This document shows positions 9,767-19,376 of a stretch of 64,000 bases of DNA, in pieces. The stretch's first letter is position 1; each line of letters begins with the position of its first letter. The stretch comes from Planctomycetota bacterium (GTDB lineage Bacteria > Planctomycetota > UBA8742 > UBA2392), in contig JACKIE010000004.1 of assembly GCA_020638635.1 (NCBI GenBank), positions 170,955-234,954 on the forward strand, in the 5' to 3' direction. A program made the translations under genes and the position numbers. A model generated the notes under the pieces. It was not told where the DNA came from. It saw only the letters and a list, made by a program, of their open reading frames with translations, and did no database searches.

Positions 9767-10118
9767 GGGGGTGATCGGTTTCGACCGTGGAGTCGATTGC
9801 CAGGGAAGCGTGTCGAGGACGCCAGTGACCTCGTAAATCATCCGGCAAAACCATAAATGCTGACAACAGCTACGCTCTCGCAGCCTAAATAGTGCTCCGA
9901 GCGTGCTGCATCCTTCGCCTGAGGGGATGCAGAGCGACATTGCTATCAGGCTGGCGCGAAGGCTGTGTCTCAGGGCCAAGCGCGAGATCTACTGGGGCTC
10001 GTCCTTCGCAAGCCTGTTCGTCGGCGTGCGGGGGATTAATCCAAAGACGAACTACACACGTAGATGCCCTGATGATCCGTTTCGCGGCACGCGGGTTCGA
10101 TTCCCGCCACCTCCACCA
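9767..10118 (+). ncRNA. ssrA: Transfer-messenger RNA (tmRNA)
   Basis: Both tRNA-like ends are present. The 5' end GGGGGTG pairs with CACCTCC near the 3' end, followed by a discriminator A and an encoded CCA (10115-10118). The 5' region reads GTGATCGGTTTCGACCG, and the T arm reads GCGGGTTCGATTCCCGC. The tag frame runs from GCT at 9859 to TAA at 9886-9888 and encodes ADNSYALAA, with the typical ALAA degradation tail. The molecule rescues stalled ribosomes and tags their products. Length is about 352 nt. The exact resume codon is inferred; Asn immediately before it is the only near alternative. Confidence 0.96.
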
Positions 10119-10124
10119 CTTCCG

Positions 10125-10160
10125 AGCGGGCGTCCTGATTGGGCGCCCGCTGTCGTTTTG
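10125..10160 (+). terminator. Terminator after tmRNA
   Basis: An 8-bp perfect stem (AGCGGGCG with CGCCCGCT, 11-nt loop) begins 7 bases after the tmRNA CCA end and is followed by GTCGTTTTG. Confidence 0.8.
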
Positions 10161-10186
10161 TGCGTCCATCATTGCGTGTTTGGAAC

Positions 10187-10262
10187 GACGCGAAAACCGC
10201 TAAGAACCGCAAAGGACCGCTAAGAACTGTTACTTTGCGGCCCTTGGCGGTGCTTCGCGGTT
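10187..10262. repeat. Decamer-word hairpin repeat (ACCGCTAAG family)
   Basis: The words AACCGCTAAG, AACCGCAAAG and GACCGCTAAG follow in tandem (about 10196-10225). They are mirrored as CTTTGCGGCC, CTTGGCGGTG and CTTCGCGGTT (10233-10262). This is the same architecture as the repeats at 28681 and 31051. A second hairpin at 10319-10340 (9-bp stem, TTGC loop, then CTTTGG) lies before the next gene and may be a terminator. Confidence 0.7.
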
Positions 10263-10318
10263 GCATTTCAAGCCGGCCTGCAGCTGTCGGAGATCCTGCC
10301 TGAGTACTGGCACGATCC

Positions 10319-10340
10319 GCCCGGTGTTTGCACACCGGGC
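10319..10340 (+). terminator. Terminator-like hairpin with TTGC loop
   Basis: A perfect 9-bp stem (GCCCGGTGT/ACACCGGGC) closes a TTGC loop and is followed by TTTGG. It stands between the repeat at 10187 and the VOC gene. Confidence 0.45.
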
Positions 10341-10401
10341 TTTGGTCCCGTACTTGTCGCGCCCCGTGGCTGCCCTGCTATCATCCCGGCCGGAGGATTC
10401 C

Positions 10402-10746
10402 ATGCGCATTGGCCATATCGAACTGTTCGTGCGGGACCCGGCGGCCATGAAAGAGTTCTACACCGCCGTGCTCGGCGGCGAAGTCACGGCCGAGCAGGCT
10501 GACGGCCTTCTGGTATGGGTGCGGCTGGGTGAGGTCGAAATCCTGCTGCGGCCGGGCACGCCCGATCCAAGCCCCGACCTCTACAAGCTGGCCCGCAGCG
10601 CCATCGTGCTCTACACGGACGACCTGGACGCGCAGGTCGCCGCCCTGAAACGCCGCGGCCTCGCGTTCGAAGGCGACGACGGCCCCGGCTGCCCCACTTT
10701 CCGCGACCCCGAAGGCAACTGGTTCCAGTTGGTCAACCCCGCGTAG
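10402..10746 (+). CDS. VOC superfamily (glyoxalase/bleomycin-resistance fold) protein
   Basis: The 114-residue product starts at the ATG at 10402, which has a GGAGG site 5 bases upstream. It begins MRIGHIELFVRDPAAMKEFYTAVLG, the typical first beta-alpha unit of VOC metalloenzymes, and ends with FRDPEGNWFQLVNP, the typical last strand that carries a metal ligand. The substrate cannot be told; the family includes lyases, dioxygenases and antibiotic-binding proteins. The gene converges on the MFS gene and its end overlaps that gene's end by 14 bp. Confidence 0.85.
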   Translation: MRIGHIELFVRDPAAMKEFYTAVLGGEVTAEQADGLLVWVRLGEVEILLRPGTPDPSPDLYKLARSAIVLYTDDLDAQVAALKRRGLAFEGDDGPGCPTFRDPEGNWFQLVNPA

Positions 10747-11974
10747 GGGCAACGCGCGCGTCGCCTGTCGGCGCGGACGGCTTGCCCAGCACTCCCAGCA
10801 GGAGCACCGCCGCCGCGGCCATCCCGGCGCCGGTCAGGAACGCCGCCCGGCTGCTGACCAGTTCCCAGATCGCGCCGAACAGCACGCTGGCAGCCAGGGC
10901 TAGCAGTCCGAGTGTCAGGTAGTACCAGCCGAAAGCCGCGCCCTGCTTGCGTTTGGGGGCAAGCTCCGAAATCAGCGCGCGCTCGGCCCCTTCCGTCAGG
11001 CCGTAGTAAACGCCGTAAGCGCCCAGCAGCGCCCACACCAGGTAGCGACCTTCCGCGAACGCCAGCGCCGCGTAGATGGCGGTATACAGCACCCAGCCCA
11101 GCGCAATGGTGCGGCGCCGGCCCCAGCGATCGCTCAGTTTGCCGCCGGGCACGCTGGCCAGCATCTTCACCACGTGCAGACCCACCCACAGCAGCGGAAA
11201 GGTCGCGAAGTCGGCGTCGTCGCCCGCAGCCTTCAGCAGCAGGAAGACGTCGCTGCTGTTGCCCAGGGTGAACAGGCCCAGCGGCAGCAGGAAACGCAGT
11301 AACGGGCGTCCGGCAGGAGTTTCCGTCGCGGCGGGTTTGGCCGTTGCAGAGACCTGGTCCTTCGGCTGCTCTTTCACGCCGAACAGCACCAGCAGCACCA
11401 CCAGCCCGCCTGGAATCAGCGTCAGCAGGAACAGCAGCCGCAGGTCTTCCGACCACCAGGCCAGGAAAGCCGCCGCCAGCAGCGGCCCCAGCACGGCGCC
11501 CGCGTGGTCCATCGCGCGGTGCAGGCTGAACGCCGCGCCGCGCTGTGACGGCTCAACCGAGTTCGAAATCAGCGCGTCGCGCGGGCTGCTGCGCAGGCCC
11601 TTACCGATGCGGTCCGTGGCGCGCACCACCACGATGTGCCAGGGCGCCGTCGCCAGCCCGATTAACGGCCGCACCAGCGACGACAGCGAGTAGCCGAACA
11701 CCACGAAGGGGCGGTTGCGCCCGAGCCGGTCGGCCCACTTGCCCGCGAACAGCTTCAACACCGCCGCCGTGGCCTCGGCCACGCCTTCAATCCAGCCGAG
11801 CGCCATGGCGCTGGCGCCGACCGTCAAACCCATACCCAGCAGGAAGACCGGCAGCAGCGGGATGATCGCCTCGCTGGCTGTGTCCGTCAGCAGGCTGATA
11901 AGCCCCAGGAACAGCACGTTGCGAGAAAGCCAGCTGCGCGAACGGCTATGAGTTGTTGGGGTCGGCTCTGGCAT
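10733..11974 (-). CDS. Major facilitator superfamily transporter
   Basis: The 413-residue product has about 12 hydrophobic segments. The first segment carries LLTDTASEAIIPLLPVFLL, and later come DRIGKGLRSSPRDALI (the loop after TM4) and GKLSDRWGRRRT, the MFS motif-A-like loop of the second half. It is therefore a proton-coupled or facilitative permease of the inner membrane. SDR and GKG(L)RSSPRDALI motifs are common in a bacterial MFS group of unassigned substrate. It is transcribed away from the gene at 12048. Confidence 0.85.
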   Translation of the reverse strand: MPEPTPTTHSRSRSWLSRNVLFLGLISLLTDTASEAIIPLLPVFLLGMGLTVGASAMALGWIEGVAEATAAVLKLFAGKWADRLGRNRPFVVFGYSLSSLVRPLIGLATAPWHIVVVRATDRIGKGLRSSPRDALISNSVEPSQRGAAFSLHRAMDHAGAVLGPLLAAAFLAWWSEDLRLLFLLTLIPGGLVVLLVLFGVKEQPKDQVSATAKPAATETPAGRPLLRFLLPLGLFTLGNSSDVFLLLKAAGDDADFATFPLLWVGLHVVKMLASVPGGKLSDRWGRRRTIALGWVLYTAIYAALAFAEGRYLVWALLGAYGVYYGLTEGAERALISELAPKRKQGAAFGWYYLTLGLLALAASVLFGAIWELVSSRAAFLTGAGMAAAAVLLLGVLGKPSAPTGDARVAPTRG

Positions 11975-12047
11975 CGGCGCATTAACAGATGGAGCCCGTG
12001 AACTGTCGATCCTTTACGGGCGCGGCCGGTTCAGCGAGACTGCTTCC

Positions 12048-12350
12048 ATGGCGTACAAGATCGAGCGCATCGTCGAGAAAGACAACGAAGACCCTTGGTT
12101 CCCCAAGCAGCAGGGGCGCTGGGAAGTCCGCGATGACGCGGGCAAGGTCATCTACAAGTTCAAGTGGTGGTTCACCGGCGACCGCGCCGAATGGGACGAC
12201 CGCGAGTTCTGGGATGGCCCCATGGTGGTCCGCATCAGCACCGACGGCAAGTGGGTTGAGTGCGTGTACCAGACCGGCGTACAGCATGGCATCGCGTTTG
12301 AAGGCACCCTGGGCGAGAAGATCGAGCGCCACCCGCTCCCGCCGGCCTGA
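12048..12350 (+). CDS. Small conserved-looking protein of unknown function
   Basis: The 100-residue product starts MAYKIERIVEKDNEDPWFP and is rich in Trp, Asp and Lys, with no signal peptide or membrane segment. I do not recognise the family. The sequence alternates short charged and aromatic stretches (VIYKFKWWFTGDRAEWDD), consistent with a small beta-rich cytosolic domain. It lies 33 bp before ridA on the same strand, so the two may be co-transcribed. The coding case rests on strong third-position GC bias and on fit with its neighbours. Confidence 0.65.
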   Translation: MAYKIERIVEKDNEDPWFPKQQGRWEVRDDAGKVIYKFKWWFTGDRAEWDDREFWDGPMVVRISTDGKWVECVYQTGVQHGIAFEGTLGEKIERHPLPPA

Positions 12351-12383
12351 CGCTTTGCTCAACCCAATGCATACTGGTTACTC

Positions 12384-12770
12384 ATGGACCGCAAAGTCGT
12401 CAGCTCCGGCTCGCCCTGGGAAGAGAAATTCGGCTACCGCCGCGCCGTGCGCGTCGGCCGCCACGTCTACGTGGCCGGCACCGCGCCCGTGGGCGACGAT
12501 GGCAACACCTTTGCGCCCGGCGACGCCTACGCCCAGGCCTGCCGCTGCTTCGAGGTCGCGCTCAAGGCAGCCGCTGAGCTCGGCGCGCAGCCCGAAAACG
12601 TGGTGCGCACGCGCATGTTCGTCACCGACATCCGCTTCGCCGAAGACTTCGGCCGCGCCCACGCCGAGTTTTTCCGGCAATACCCGCCGGCCGCCACCAT
12701 GGTGGAAGTGCGCAAGCTGATCCTGCCGGAGATGCTGATCGAGGTTGAGCTGGAGGCGCTGCTGCCGTGA
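12384..12770 (+). CDS. RidA / YjgF family protein
   Basis: The 128-residue product matches the RidA fold: RAVRVGRHVYVAGTAP near the N terminus, an ENVVRTRMFVTDI helix-strand, and PPAATMVEVRKLILPEMLIEVE at the end. Canonical members are trimeric enamine/imine deaminases that detoxify 2-aminoacrylate from PLP enzymes. The conserved Arg of the active site is plausibly the one in VVRTRMF. The stop overlaps the GTG start of the HAD gene (GTGA), so the two are translationally coupled. Confidence 0.88.
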   Translation: MDRKVVSSGSPWEEKFGYRRAVRVGRHVYVAGTAPVGDDGNTFAPGDAYAQACRCFEVALKAAAELGAQPENVVRTRMFVTDIRFAEDFGRAHAEFFRQYPPAATMVEVRKLILPEMLIEVELEALLP

Positions 12771-13375
12771 AAGCACTCGAAGGCATCCTGATCGACGCGG
12801 GCGGCGTGCTGGTGAACGTGCATGAGCAGGCCATGTACGAGGCCTGGGAGGCCAAGACTGGCCTGCCCGCCGAGGTGCTGCGCATCGAGCTGTACGACCG
12901 CGGGCTGAAGGAAGAATTCGACCGCGGCTCGAAGCACCCGTCGGGTGTCGCGCTGTTTTTGAAGTGGCGCTTTGAAATCGAGTTCACGCGCGAGGACTGG
13001 GCCGAGATCTGGAACCAGGCCATCAGCATGGACGCCGAGATGGACAACTTCGCGCGCGGCCTGGCCGTGCACCTGCCGACCGCGCTGGCCAGCACCACCG
13101 ACAAGCTGCACCACGCGCGCATGCAGCGCGAGCTGACTTGCCTGGAGCTGTTCCGCGCCCAGGCCGTAAGCTACGAGTTCGGGCACCTGAAGCCGGAGCC
13201 GCAGTTCTACCAGCGCGCCCTGCACAAGCTCGGCACCGACCCGGCCAAGACCCTGTTCATCGACGACCGCGAAGAGAACGTCCAGGGCGCCGCCGACGCC
13301 GGCCTGATAGGCCTGAGGTTCACCAGCCTCGAAAAATTGAGGCAAGACCTCATCCAGTTCGGCCTGCTGTTCTGA
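12767..13375 (+). CDS. HAD superfamily hydrolase
   Basis: The 202-residue product starts at a GTG that overlaps the ridA stop. Motif I reads LIDAGGVLVN, the 'D-x-G-GVL' variant seen in a HAD subgroup (YihX and epoxide-hydrolase N-domain type) rather than the usual DxDGT. Motif IV is present as TLFIDDREENVQGAADAG. A helical cap lies between them. Phosphatase activity on a small substrate is likely but the substrate is unknown. Coupling to ridA suggests a shared metabolite-repair role, which is inference only. Confidence 0.82.
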   Translation: MKALEGILIDAGGVLVNVHEQAMYEAWEAKTGLPAEVLRIELYDRGLKEEFDRGSKHPSGVALFLKWRFEIEFTREDWAEIWNQAISMDAEMDNFARGLAVHLPTALASTTDKLHHARMQRELTCLELFRAQAVSYEFGHLKPEPQFYQRALHKLGTDPAKTLFIDDREENVQGAADAGLIGLRFTSLEKLRQDLIQFGLLF

Positions 13376-13444
13376 CCGTCGCCTCTACAGAACCTGTGGC
13401 GGCCAAGCCATAATGCGGCCTTGGGTTCCGTCGCAGGCTTGGGA

Positions 13445-14752
13445 ATGCGCAAGGCGTTTGATCTTCGGCCGCTTGACTTCAACGACGTGCTGGGGCGCGG
13501 CTTTTCGCTGTTCATGGCGAACTTCGTCGGCTGCCTGCGCTGGTTCCTGGTCATGTGGCTGCTGCCCATGCTGGCCGTGGCCGTGCTGTTCTACTTCGCG
13601 CTTGAGCCCTACGACTGGGTCGGCAGCCTTGACCGCGAATCCCCCAGCCTGTTCGAGCCCAACCGCTACGCCATCTACTTCTGGCTGCTGAAGTTCGCAG
13701 GCTTGTCGCTGGCTTTCAGCACCGGTGCCAGCGGCATCTACTACATGACCGCGCGTGTGTACGTGGGTGGCAACCCGTCCCTCAGCGAAGTGATGCGCGC
13801 AGTCTACTCCCGCTTCAGCCAGGTCGCCGGCATCGCCTTCCTGCACGTGATGATTGTCGGAGGCCTCACCCTGGCCTGCTGGGCGCCCCCCTTCATGCTG
13901 TGGGATTCCGGCGAAAAGGGCACGGCCGTGCTGCTCGGCTTCCTGCTCTGGAGTGCCTGGCTGCCGCTGCTGTTGTGGTACTGGTCGGTGTACGGGCTGA
14001 ACACGCCGGTGGTGATGCTGGACGATGCCGAGGCCACGGAGGCCTTCACGCGCAGTGCTTATCTCACCAAGCGCGCGCGCATGCGGCTGATCGGCGTGCT
14101 GGTGGTGGTGACGATGGTCGTCGGCGCGCCGGGCATCCCCGGCCTGCTGGGCATCCCCGGGGCGGTGTTCGAGTTGCTGCTGGTGAAGGAAGAGCTGCCC
14201 CTGCTGGGTGTGATCGCGAACGTGGCCTGGGACGCGGTATTGCTGCCGCTGTTCTTCACGCCGTTCGTGGTTTACTACTTCGACATGCGCTGCCGCAAGG
14301 AAAGCTACGACCTGGCCGTGATGGCCCGCAACTTCGGCATTGAAGAGGGCGAGATGCAGCGTTACCGCTTCAACCCGGGCCTCGGCTACACCCCCAAGGG
14401 CTGGACCGGCCAGCCGGGCCGCCGGCGCCCGGCCGTGCGCAAGCCCGTGCAGAGGCCGGCGGCCGTGCGCCACGCTTCGGCGGGCATGCCCGTTGCCCCC
14501 ATCGACTTCGCTCACGGCGCGCAGCCGCAATGGGGTCCGCAGCCCGGAATGCCGGGGGCGTTTCCGGGCGGCAATCCGCAGTGGCAAGCGCCGCCGCAAT
14601 GGCCGCAACAGATGCCTCCGCAGCCGGGCTGGCCTCAGCAGGCATCCCCGCAGTGGCAGGCGGCGCCTCAGCCCAACCCGAACCCACCCCCTTTGCCGGG
14701 TGTGCGCCGGCCGGGGCCCAGTTTCCCGCCTGGCGGGCCGAGGCGCTCATGA
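13445..14752 (+). CDS. Multi-pass membrane protein with Pro/Gln-rich tail
   Basis: I choose the ATG at 13445; an in-frame TTG at 13421 would add 8 residues. The product is 435 residues. The first 300 contain several membrane segments (LVMWLLPMLAVAVLFYFAL, FLLWSAWLPLLLWYWSVYG). The last 80 are a Pro, Gln, Trp and Gly-rich disordered tail. I do not assign a named family; the layout resembles glycerophosphodiesterase-type membrane domain proteins. Its TGA overlaps the ATG of the DUF4129-like gene (ATGA), which places it in the MoxR/DUF58 cluster. Confidence 0.75.
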   Translation: MRKAFDLRPLDFNDVLGRGFSLFMANFVGCLRWFLVMWLLPMLAVAVLFYFALEPYDWVGSLDRESPSLFEPNRYAIYFWLLKFAGLSLAFSTGASGIYYMTARVYVGGNPSLSEVMRAVYSRFSQVAGIAFLHVMIVGGLTLACWAPPFMLWDSGEKGTAVLLGFLLWSAWLPLLLWYWSVYGLNTPVVMLDDAEATEAFTRSAYLTKRARMRLIGVLVVVTMVVGAPGIPGLLGIPGAVFELLLVKEELPLLGVIANVAWDAVLLPLFFTPFVVYYFDMRCRKESYDLAVMARNFGIEEGEMQRYRFNPGLGYTPKGWTGQPGRRRPAVRKPVQRPAAVRHASAGMPVAPIDFAHGAQPQWGPQPGMPGAFPGGNPQWQAPPQWPQQMPPQPGWPQQASPQWQAAPQPNPNPPPLPGVRRPGPSFPPGGPRRS

Positions 14753-15570
14753 AGCTGCCCCTGCTGACAATCGGCTTGCTGGCCCTGCTGTTCGCGTTCG
14801 GCTCGACGATGGCAGCCCAGGGCCACGACGAGCAGGCCAAGCGCATCACCAGCCAGCCCGAGTATAAGGGTTATCGCATCGAGACCCGGGGCGCGCCCGG
14901 AGGCGGCGACCCGACAGAGCCTGACGGTTCCACCAACGGCAAGGGCTACCGGCGCGGCTCGAACCCGGAAGGCACGCCGCGGCGCGACACGGGCGTGCGT
15001 TCCAATCCGCGCAACGGCGGAGGAGGAGAAGGACTGTCGCTGCCCGCCTGGATCGGCGCCCTGTTCGAGGCCGTGGCCTGGATCGTGCTGATCGGCGGCG
15101 CGGCCGTCGCGCTGTTCTTCATCATCAAGGCGCTGCTGGGCATCAAGCGCAAGCCAAAGTCGAAGTCCGAGAAATCGAAGAAGTCGGAAAAGAAGCAAGC
15201 GGGCGAGCCGGAAGTCGAGCCGCTTTCCGAAGAGCCCGCCCTCGAACATGTGTTCGAAGACGCGCTCGCCGTCGCCCTGCGCGAATACGACGAAGCGCTG
15301 GCCCGCCAGGACTACGCGGCCGCCACGCTGCTGGCCTATCGCATCTTCTGGCTGCGCGCGGGCTGGCGCGGCTGCGTGGAAAGCAGCGACGTGCGCACCT
15401 GGCGCGACGCGTTGCGCATGGTGCGCTCGTCGGAGACGCGGCGCGAGGTGCGCGAACTGCTGCCGATGGTAGAGCGCGTGCGCTACGCCGAATACAAGCC
15501 GAACCACGGCGAGTTCAACAGCTGGTCCGTGAGCCTCGGGCGCATCGAGCCGCAGGGGGTGCTGAAATGA
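14749..15570 (+). CDS. DUF4129-like membrane protein
   Basis: The 273-residue product has an N-terminal signal or membrane helix (LLTIGLLALLFAFGSTMA), a Gly/Arg-rich linker, a second helix (WIVLIGGAAVALFFIIKAL), a Lys/Ser-rich stretch and a C-terminal helical domain. That domain (YAAATLLAYRIFWLRAGW, then VRELLPMVERVRYAEY) is typical of DUF4129 proteins. DUF4129 genes are classically found with MoxR, DUF58 and transglutaminase genes. ATG and TGA overlaps on both sides (14749 and 15567) indicate tight translational coupling. The start is the ATG at 14749, not the long upstream extension, which is a shadow of the previous gene. Confidence 0.8.
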   Translation: MKLPLLTIGLLALLFAFGSTMAAQGHDEQAKRITSQPEYKGYRIETRGAPGGGDPTEPDGSTNGKGYRRGSNPEGTPRRDTGVRSNPRNGGGGEGLSLPAWIGALFEAVAWIVLIGGAAVALFFIIKALLGIKRKPKSKSEKSKKSEKKQAGEPEVEPLSEEPALEHVFEDALAVALREYDEALARQDYAAATLLAYRIFWLRAGWRGCVESSDVRTWRDALRMVRSSETRREVRELLPMVERVRYAEYKPNHGEFNSWSVSLGRIEPQGVLK

Positions 15571-16856
15571 GCGAAGCCCCCAAGCCCCGCGACGAAGCGC
15601 GCCAGGAAACCCTGATGCGCGTCATCATGATCGGCGTGTTCGGCGGCGTCACGCTGCTGTACCTGCTTTCGGCCGTGTTCGAGACGCCGCTGGAGGCTGA
15701 CAACTTCACCAACTCGCATTCGACCTCACCGGGCGGGCACTCCGCGCTGCTTGCGCTGCTGCGCGAAAACGGCCGCCAGGTGCGCAACAATGAGGTCTCA
15801 CTGCAGCCGCCCCAGTACGAGGGCCGCAACACCGACACGCTGGTGCTGCTGGAGCCCGGCCCGGACTACGTGAGGCACTTCGACACCGAGTTCCGCAACC
15901 TTTTCAGCTCGGCCATGGAGCGCGAGACCAGCGTGTTGGTGGTACTGCCCAAGCGTCACTACCGGGTGCTGGATGCGCCCCAGGACGGCGACCTGGTACT
16001 GGAGGAAGAGCTGCACAGCCTGGGCGAAGTGCAAGACATCCTGCAGCGCAGCGGCTTCGACCGCTGGCTCAATGTCACGCGCGTCGAGGCACCGGCCATA
16101 CGCGTGGAGTGGTGGGGCGAAGGCGGTGCGAGCGAGCTGAGTGTCGAACTCGAGGAAGTCGCGCAGGTCTTTCGCGCGCCGCGGGACCTGCCGGACTCAT
16201 TCGAAGTGCTGGCCGCCACGGTTCACGGCGACCCGGTGGCCATGCGTTATCGCGGCGAGAAGTACGGCAGCGAAGGCGGTGTGCTGCTGTTCAGCGACCC
16301 GGACATCTTCACCAACCGCTTCATCGCCCAGCCCGGCCGTGCCGAGCTGGTGATGCGATTCTTCGAGCTGACGCCGCGCAACGGTACGCTGCTGGTCGAT
16401 GAAGACCTGCACGGTTTCTCGACCGACGCGAGCCTTGAGTACCTGGCCGTCACGCCTCCCGGACTGTGGCTTACGCTGTCGGTGGTGGTGCTGCTGGCGA
16501 TCTTCGGCTGGCGCCAGGCCACGGTGCTGCGTCCGCGCTCGGCCGAGCCGCAGGACCGGCAGGCACGCAAGTTCGCGATCGAAGGGCTGGCCCGCATGAT
16601 GGAACGCGCGCAGGACCACCACTCGGCGTACAAGCGGGTGCTGAAACGCTCACGCCTGGTGCTGGGTGCCGGCGGCGCCCAGGTGCAAGGCGCTGGCATG
16701 GCAGGTGGCACGCGTGCCATCCGCAAAGGCAAGACCGGGCGCATCACCCGCATCCAGGGCGGCGACGACCTGGAGCGGCTGATCAACGCCGCCCGCAAGG
16801 TGGCGCACCAGAAACGCACGGGCGAGGCTGACCACAGCGACTGGGATTTCGGATAA
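15567..16856 (+). CDS. DUF4350-like membrane-anchored protein
   Basis: The 429-residue product has one membrane helix near the N terminus (RVIMIGVFGGVTLLYLLSAVF) and a second around residues 295-315 (GLWLTLSVVVLLAIFGW). The domain between them begins TNSHSTSPGGHSALLALLRENG and continues with LVLLEPGPDY, the pattern of DUF4350 (a GATase-like fold) in MoxR/DUF58 clusters. The C-terminal part is basic and cytosolic. It is coupled to the preceding gene by ATGA, and moxR follows 27 bp after its stop. Confidence 0.8.
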   Translation: MSEAPKPRDEARQETLMRVIMIGVFGGVTLLYLLSAVFETPLEADNFTNSHSTSPGGHSALLALLRENGRQVRNNEVSLQPPQYEGRNTDTLVLLEPGPDYVRHFDTEFRNLFSSAMERETSVLVVLPKRHYRVLDAPQDGDLVLEEELHSLGEVQDILQRSGFDRWLNVTRVEAPAIRVEWWGEGGASELSVELEEVAQVFRAPRDLPDSFEVLAATVHGDPVAMRYRGEKYGSEGGVLLFSDPDIFTNRFIAQPGRAELVMRFFELTPRNGTLLVDEDLHGFSTDASLEYLAVTPPGLWLTLSVVVLLAIFGWRQATVLRPRSAEPQDRQARKFAIEGLARMMERAQDHHSAYKRVLKRSRLVLGAGGAQVQGAGMAGGTRAIRKGKTGRITRIQGGDDLERLINAARKVAHQKRTGEADHSDWDFG

Positions 16857-16883
16857 AAGCAGAGCATCACGAAAAGGGGTGAC

Positions 16884-17921
<1,038 letters not shown>

Positions 17922-18048
17922 AGCAGGTTTCAGGTGTCAGGGAAGGACCACTCCCGCACCCCCAGCCCGACGCCTGAGGCGAGCCCGATTGAGACAGTTC
18001 ACGATGCCACCCCTGCAACCTGAAACCTGATCCCTGAAACCTGACCCC
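17922..18048. repeat. ACCTGAAACCTGA-family hairpin repeat between moxR and the DUF58 gene
   Basis: The words CAGGTTTCAGGTGTCAGG (17924-17941) are mirrored as CCTGAAACCTGATCCCTG and AACCTGACCCC (18013-18048). The left arm starts one base after the moxR stop. The right arm runs up to the DUF58 start codon, so no Shine-Dalgarno site is visible there. Confidence 0.75.
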
Positions 18049-19365
18049 ATGGGCTACTCGCCGACCAGAATCGCACTGCTGCTTGCCATCGCCCCCGTTG
18101 TGCTGGGGGTCATGGTGCTGGCGCAGCCTTCGCTGCTCCTGCCCTGGCTGGCGGTCACCCTGGGTCTGCTGCTGGTGCTGGGTGTGGATGCCTTGCTGCT
18201 GCCGAAACGCGGCGCCGTGGAAGTGATCCGCCAGATGCCCGCCGACGTGGGCGTGGGCGCCAGCTTCAGCATGCGCCTGACCGTCGCCAACGACGGCAGC
18301 TTCGGACTGCGCGGACGCCTGTACGACATCGTCCCCGCCGAGCTGGATGGCCCGCGCGAGCCGTTGCCGTTCAGCATCAAAGCCGACGAGCAGGAGACCT
18401 GGACGCTCGAGTACAACGCTCTGGACCGCGGCGAGCACCAGTTCGGCGATGTCACCGTGGAGGCGCCAGGTCCCCTGCGCCTGATGCGCCGCATCCTGCG
18501 CGTGCCCGCAGCCGGCAGGATCGCCGCCATTCCCGGCGTCGAGATCCTGCGCAGCAACGAGCTGATTTTGAAGGCCGCCCGCGACGCCGACGCCGGCATC
18601 ACGCGCGCGCGCGGCGTCGGCCACGGCGGCGAGTTCGAGGCCCTGGCGCCCTACGTGCCCGGCGACCCGCCCCAAAGCGTGGACTGGAACGCCTACGCCC
18701 GCACCGGCACCCTGGCCGTGCGCCGCTACATTCCTGAGCGCCGTCGCCACGTGATGCTGGCCTGCGACGCCGGCCGCCTGATGGGCACCCGCGTGGGCGG
18801 TGTGCGCAAGGTTGACCTGGCGCTGGCGGCGCTGGCGCGGCTGGCCGCCGCAGCCTTGCAGCGCGGCGACCTGGTGGGCCTGATCATCTTCGACGGCTCG
18901 GTGCAGACGCTGATCCCGCCCAAGGCCGGCAGTGGGCAGTTGACTCGCATCGTGCGCGCCAGCGTGGGGGTGAAACCCTCGCACACGGAAACCGCCTTCA
19001 CCAACGCCTTCGTGCGCATGAACCATGCGCTGGGCCGCCGCTCGCTGGTGGTGCTGGCCACCGACTTCGACAACGAGGCCCAGGGCTGGGAACTGCAGCG
19101 CAGCATCGCCCAGATCAGCCGCAAGCACGTGGCGATCGTGGCCGCCATGCGCGACCCGGTGTTCCACGAAACCATCGCGGCCGAGATCAACGAGGTCAGC
19201 GACGCCTACCGCCAGCTGGCCGCCCTGACACTGCTTGAGGAGCGCTTCAACATCCTGGCGAAAATCCACGCCACCGGCGTCCATACCATCGACGCCGAGC
19301 CCGCCGAGCTGACGGGACCGCTGCTGAACCTCTACGGCCGGGTAGTCACCAGCGGCAAGCTGTAG
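18049..19365 (+). CDS. DUF58 domain membrane protein
   Basis: The 438-residue product has two N-terminal membrane helices (LLLAIAPVVLGVMVLA and LLLPWLAVTLGLLLVLGV), a beta-rich region, and the DUF58 core. The core includes GGEFEALAPYVPGDPPQSVDWNAYAR and RRYIPERRRHVMLACDAGRLMG, where the second part resembles the start of a VWA fold with the metal site altered (DAGRLM). DUF58 proteins pair with MoxR ATPases, the gene just upstream. The start codon lacks a visible ribosome site because a repeat abuts it. Confidence 0.9.
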   Translation: MGYSPTRIALLLAIAPVVLGVMVLAQPSLLLPWLAVTLGLLLVLGVDALLLPKRGAVEVIRQMPADVGVGASFSMRLTVANDGSFGLRGRLYDIVPAELDGPREPLPFSIKADEQETWTLEYNALDRGEHQFGDVTVEAPGPLRLMRRILRVPAAGRIAAIPGVEILRSNELILKAARDADAGITRARGVGHGGEFEALAPYVPGDPPQSVDWNAYARTGTLAVRRYIPERRRHVMLACDAGRLMGTRVGGVRKVDLALAALARLAAAALQRGDLVGLIIFDGSVQTLIPPKAGSGQLTRIVRASVGVKPSHTETAFTNAFVRMNHALGRRSLVVLATDFDNEAQGWELQRSIAQISRKHVAIVAAMRDPVFHETIAAEINEVSDAYRQLAALTLLEERFNILAKIHATGVHTIDAEPAELTGPLLNLYGRVVTSGKL

Positions 19366-19376
19366 CGGCGCCGGGG

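Noticed and set aside
10081..10118. A separate tRNA gene suggested by the GGTTCGATTCC arm and CCA
   Set aside because: It is the tRNA-like 3' end of tmRNA, and its acceptor pairs with 9767-9773.
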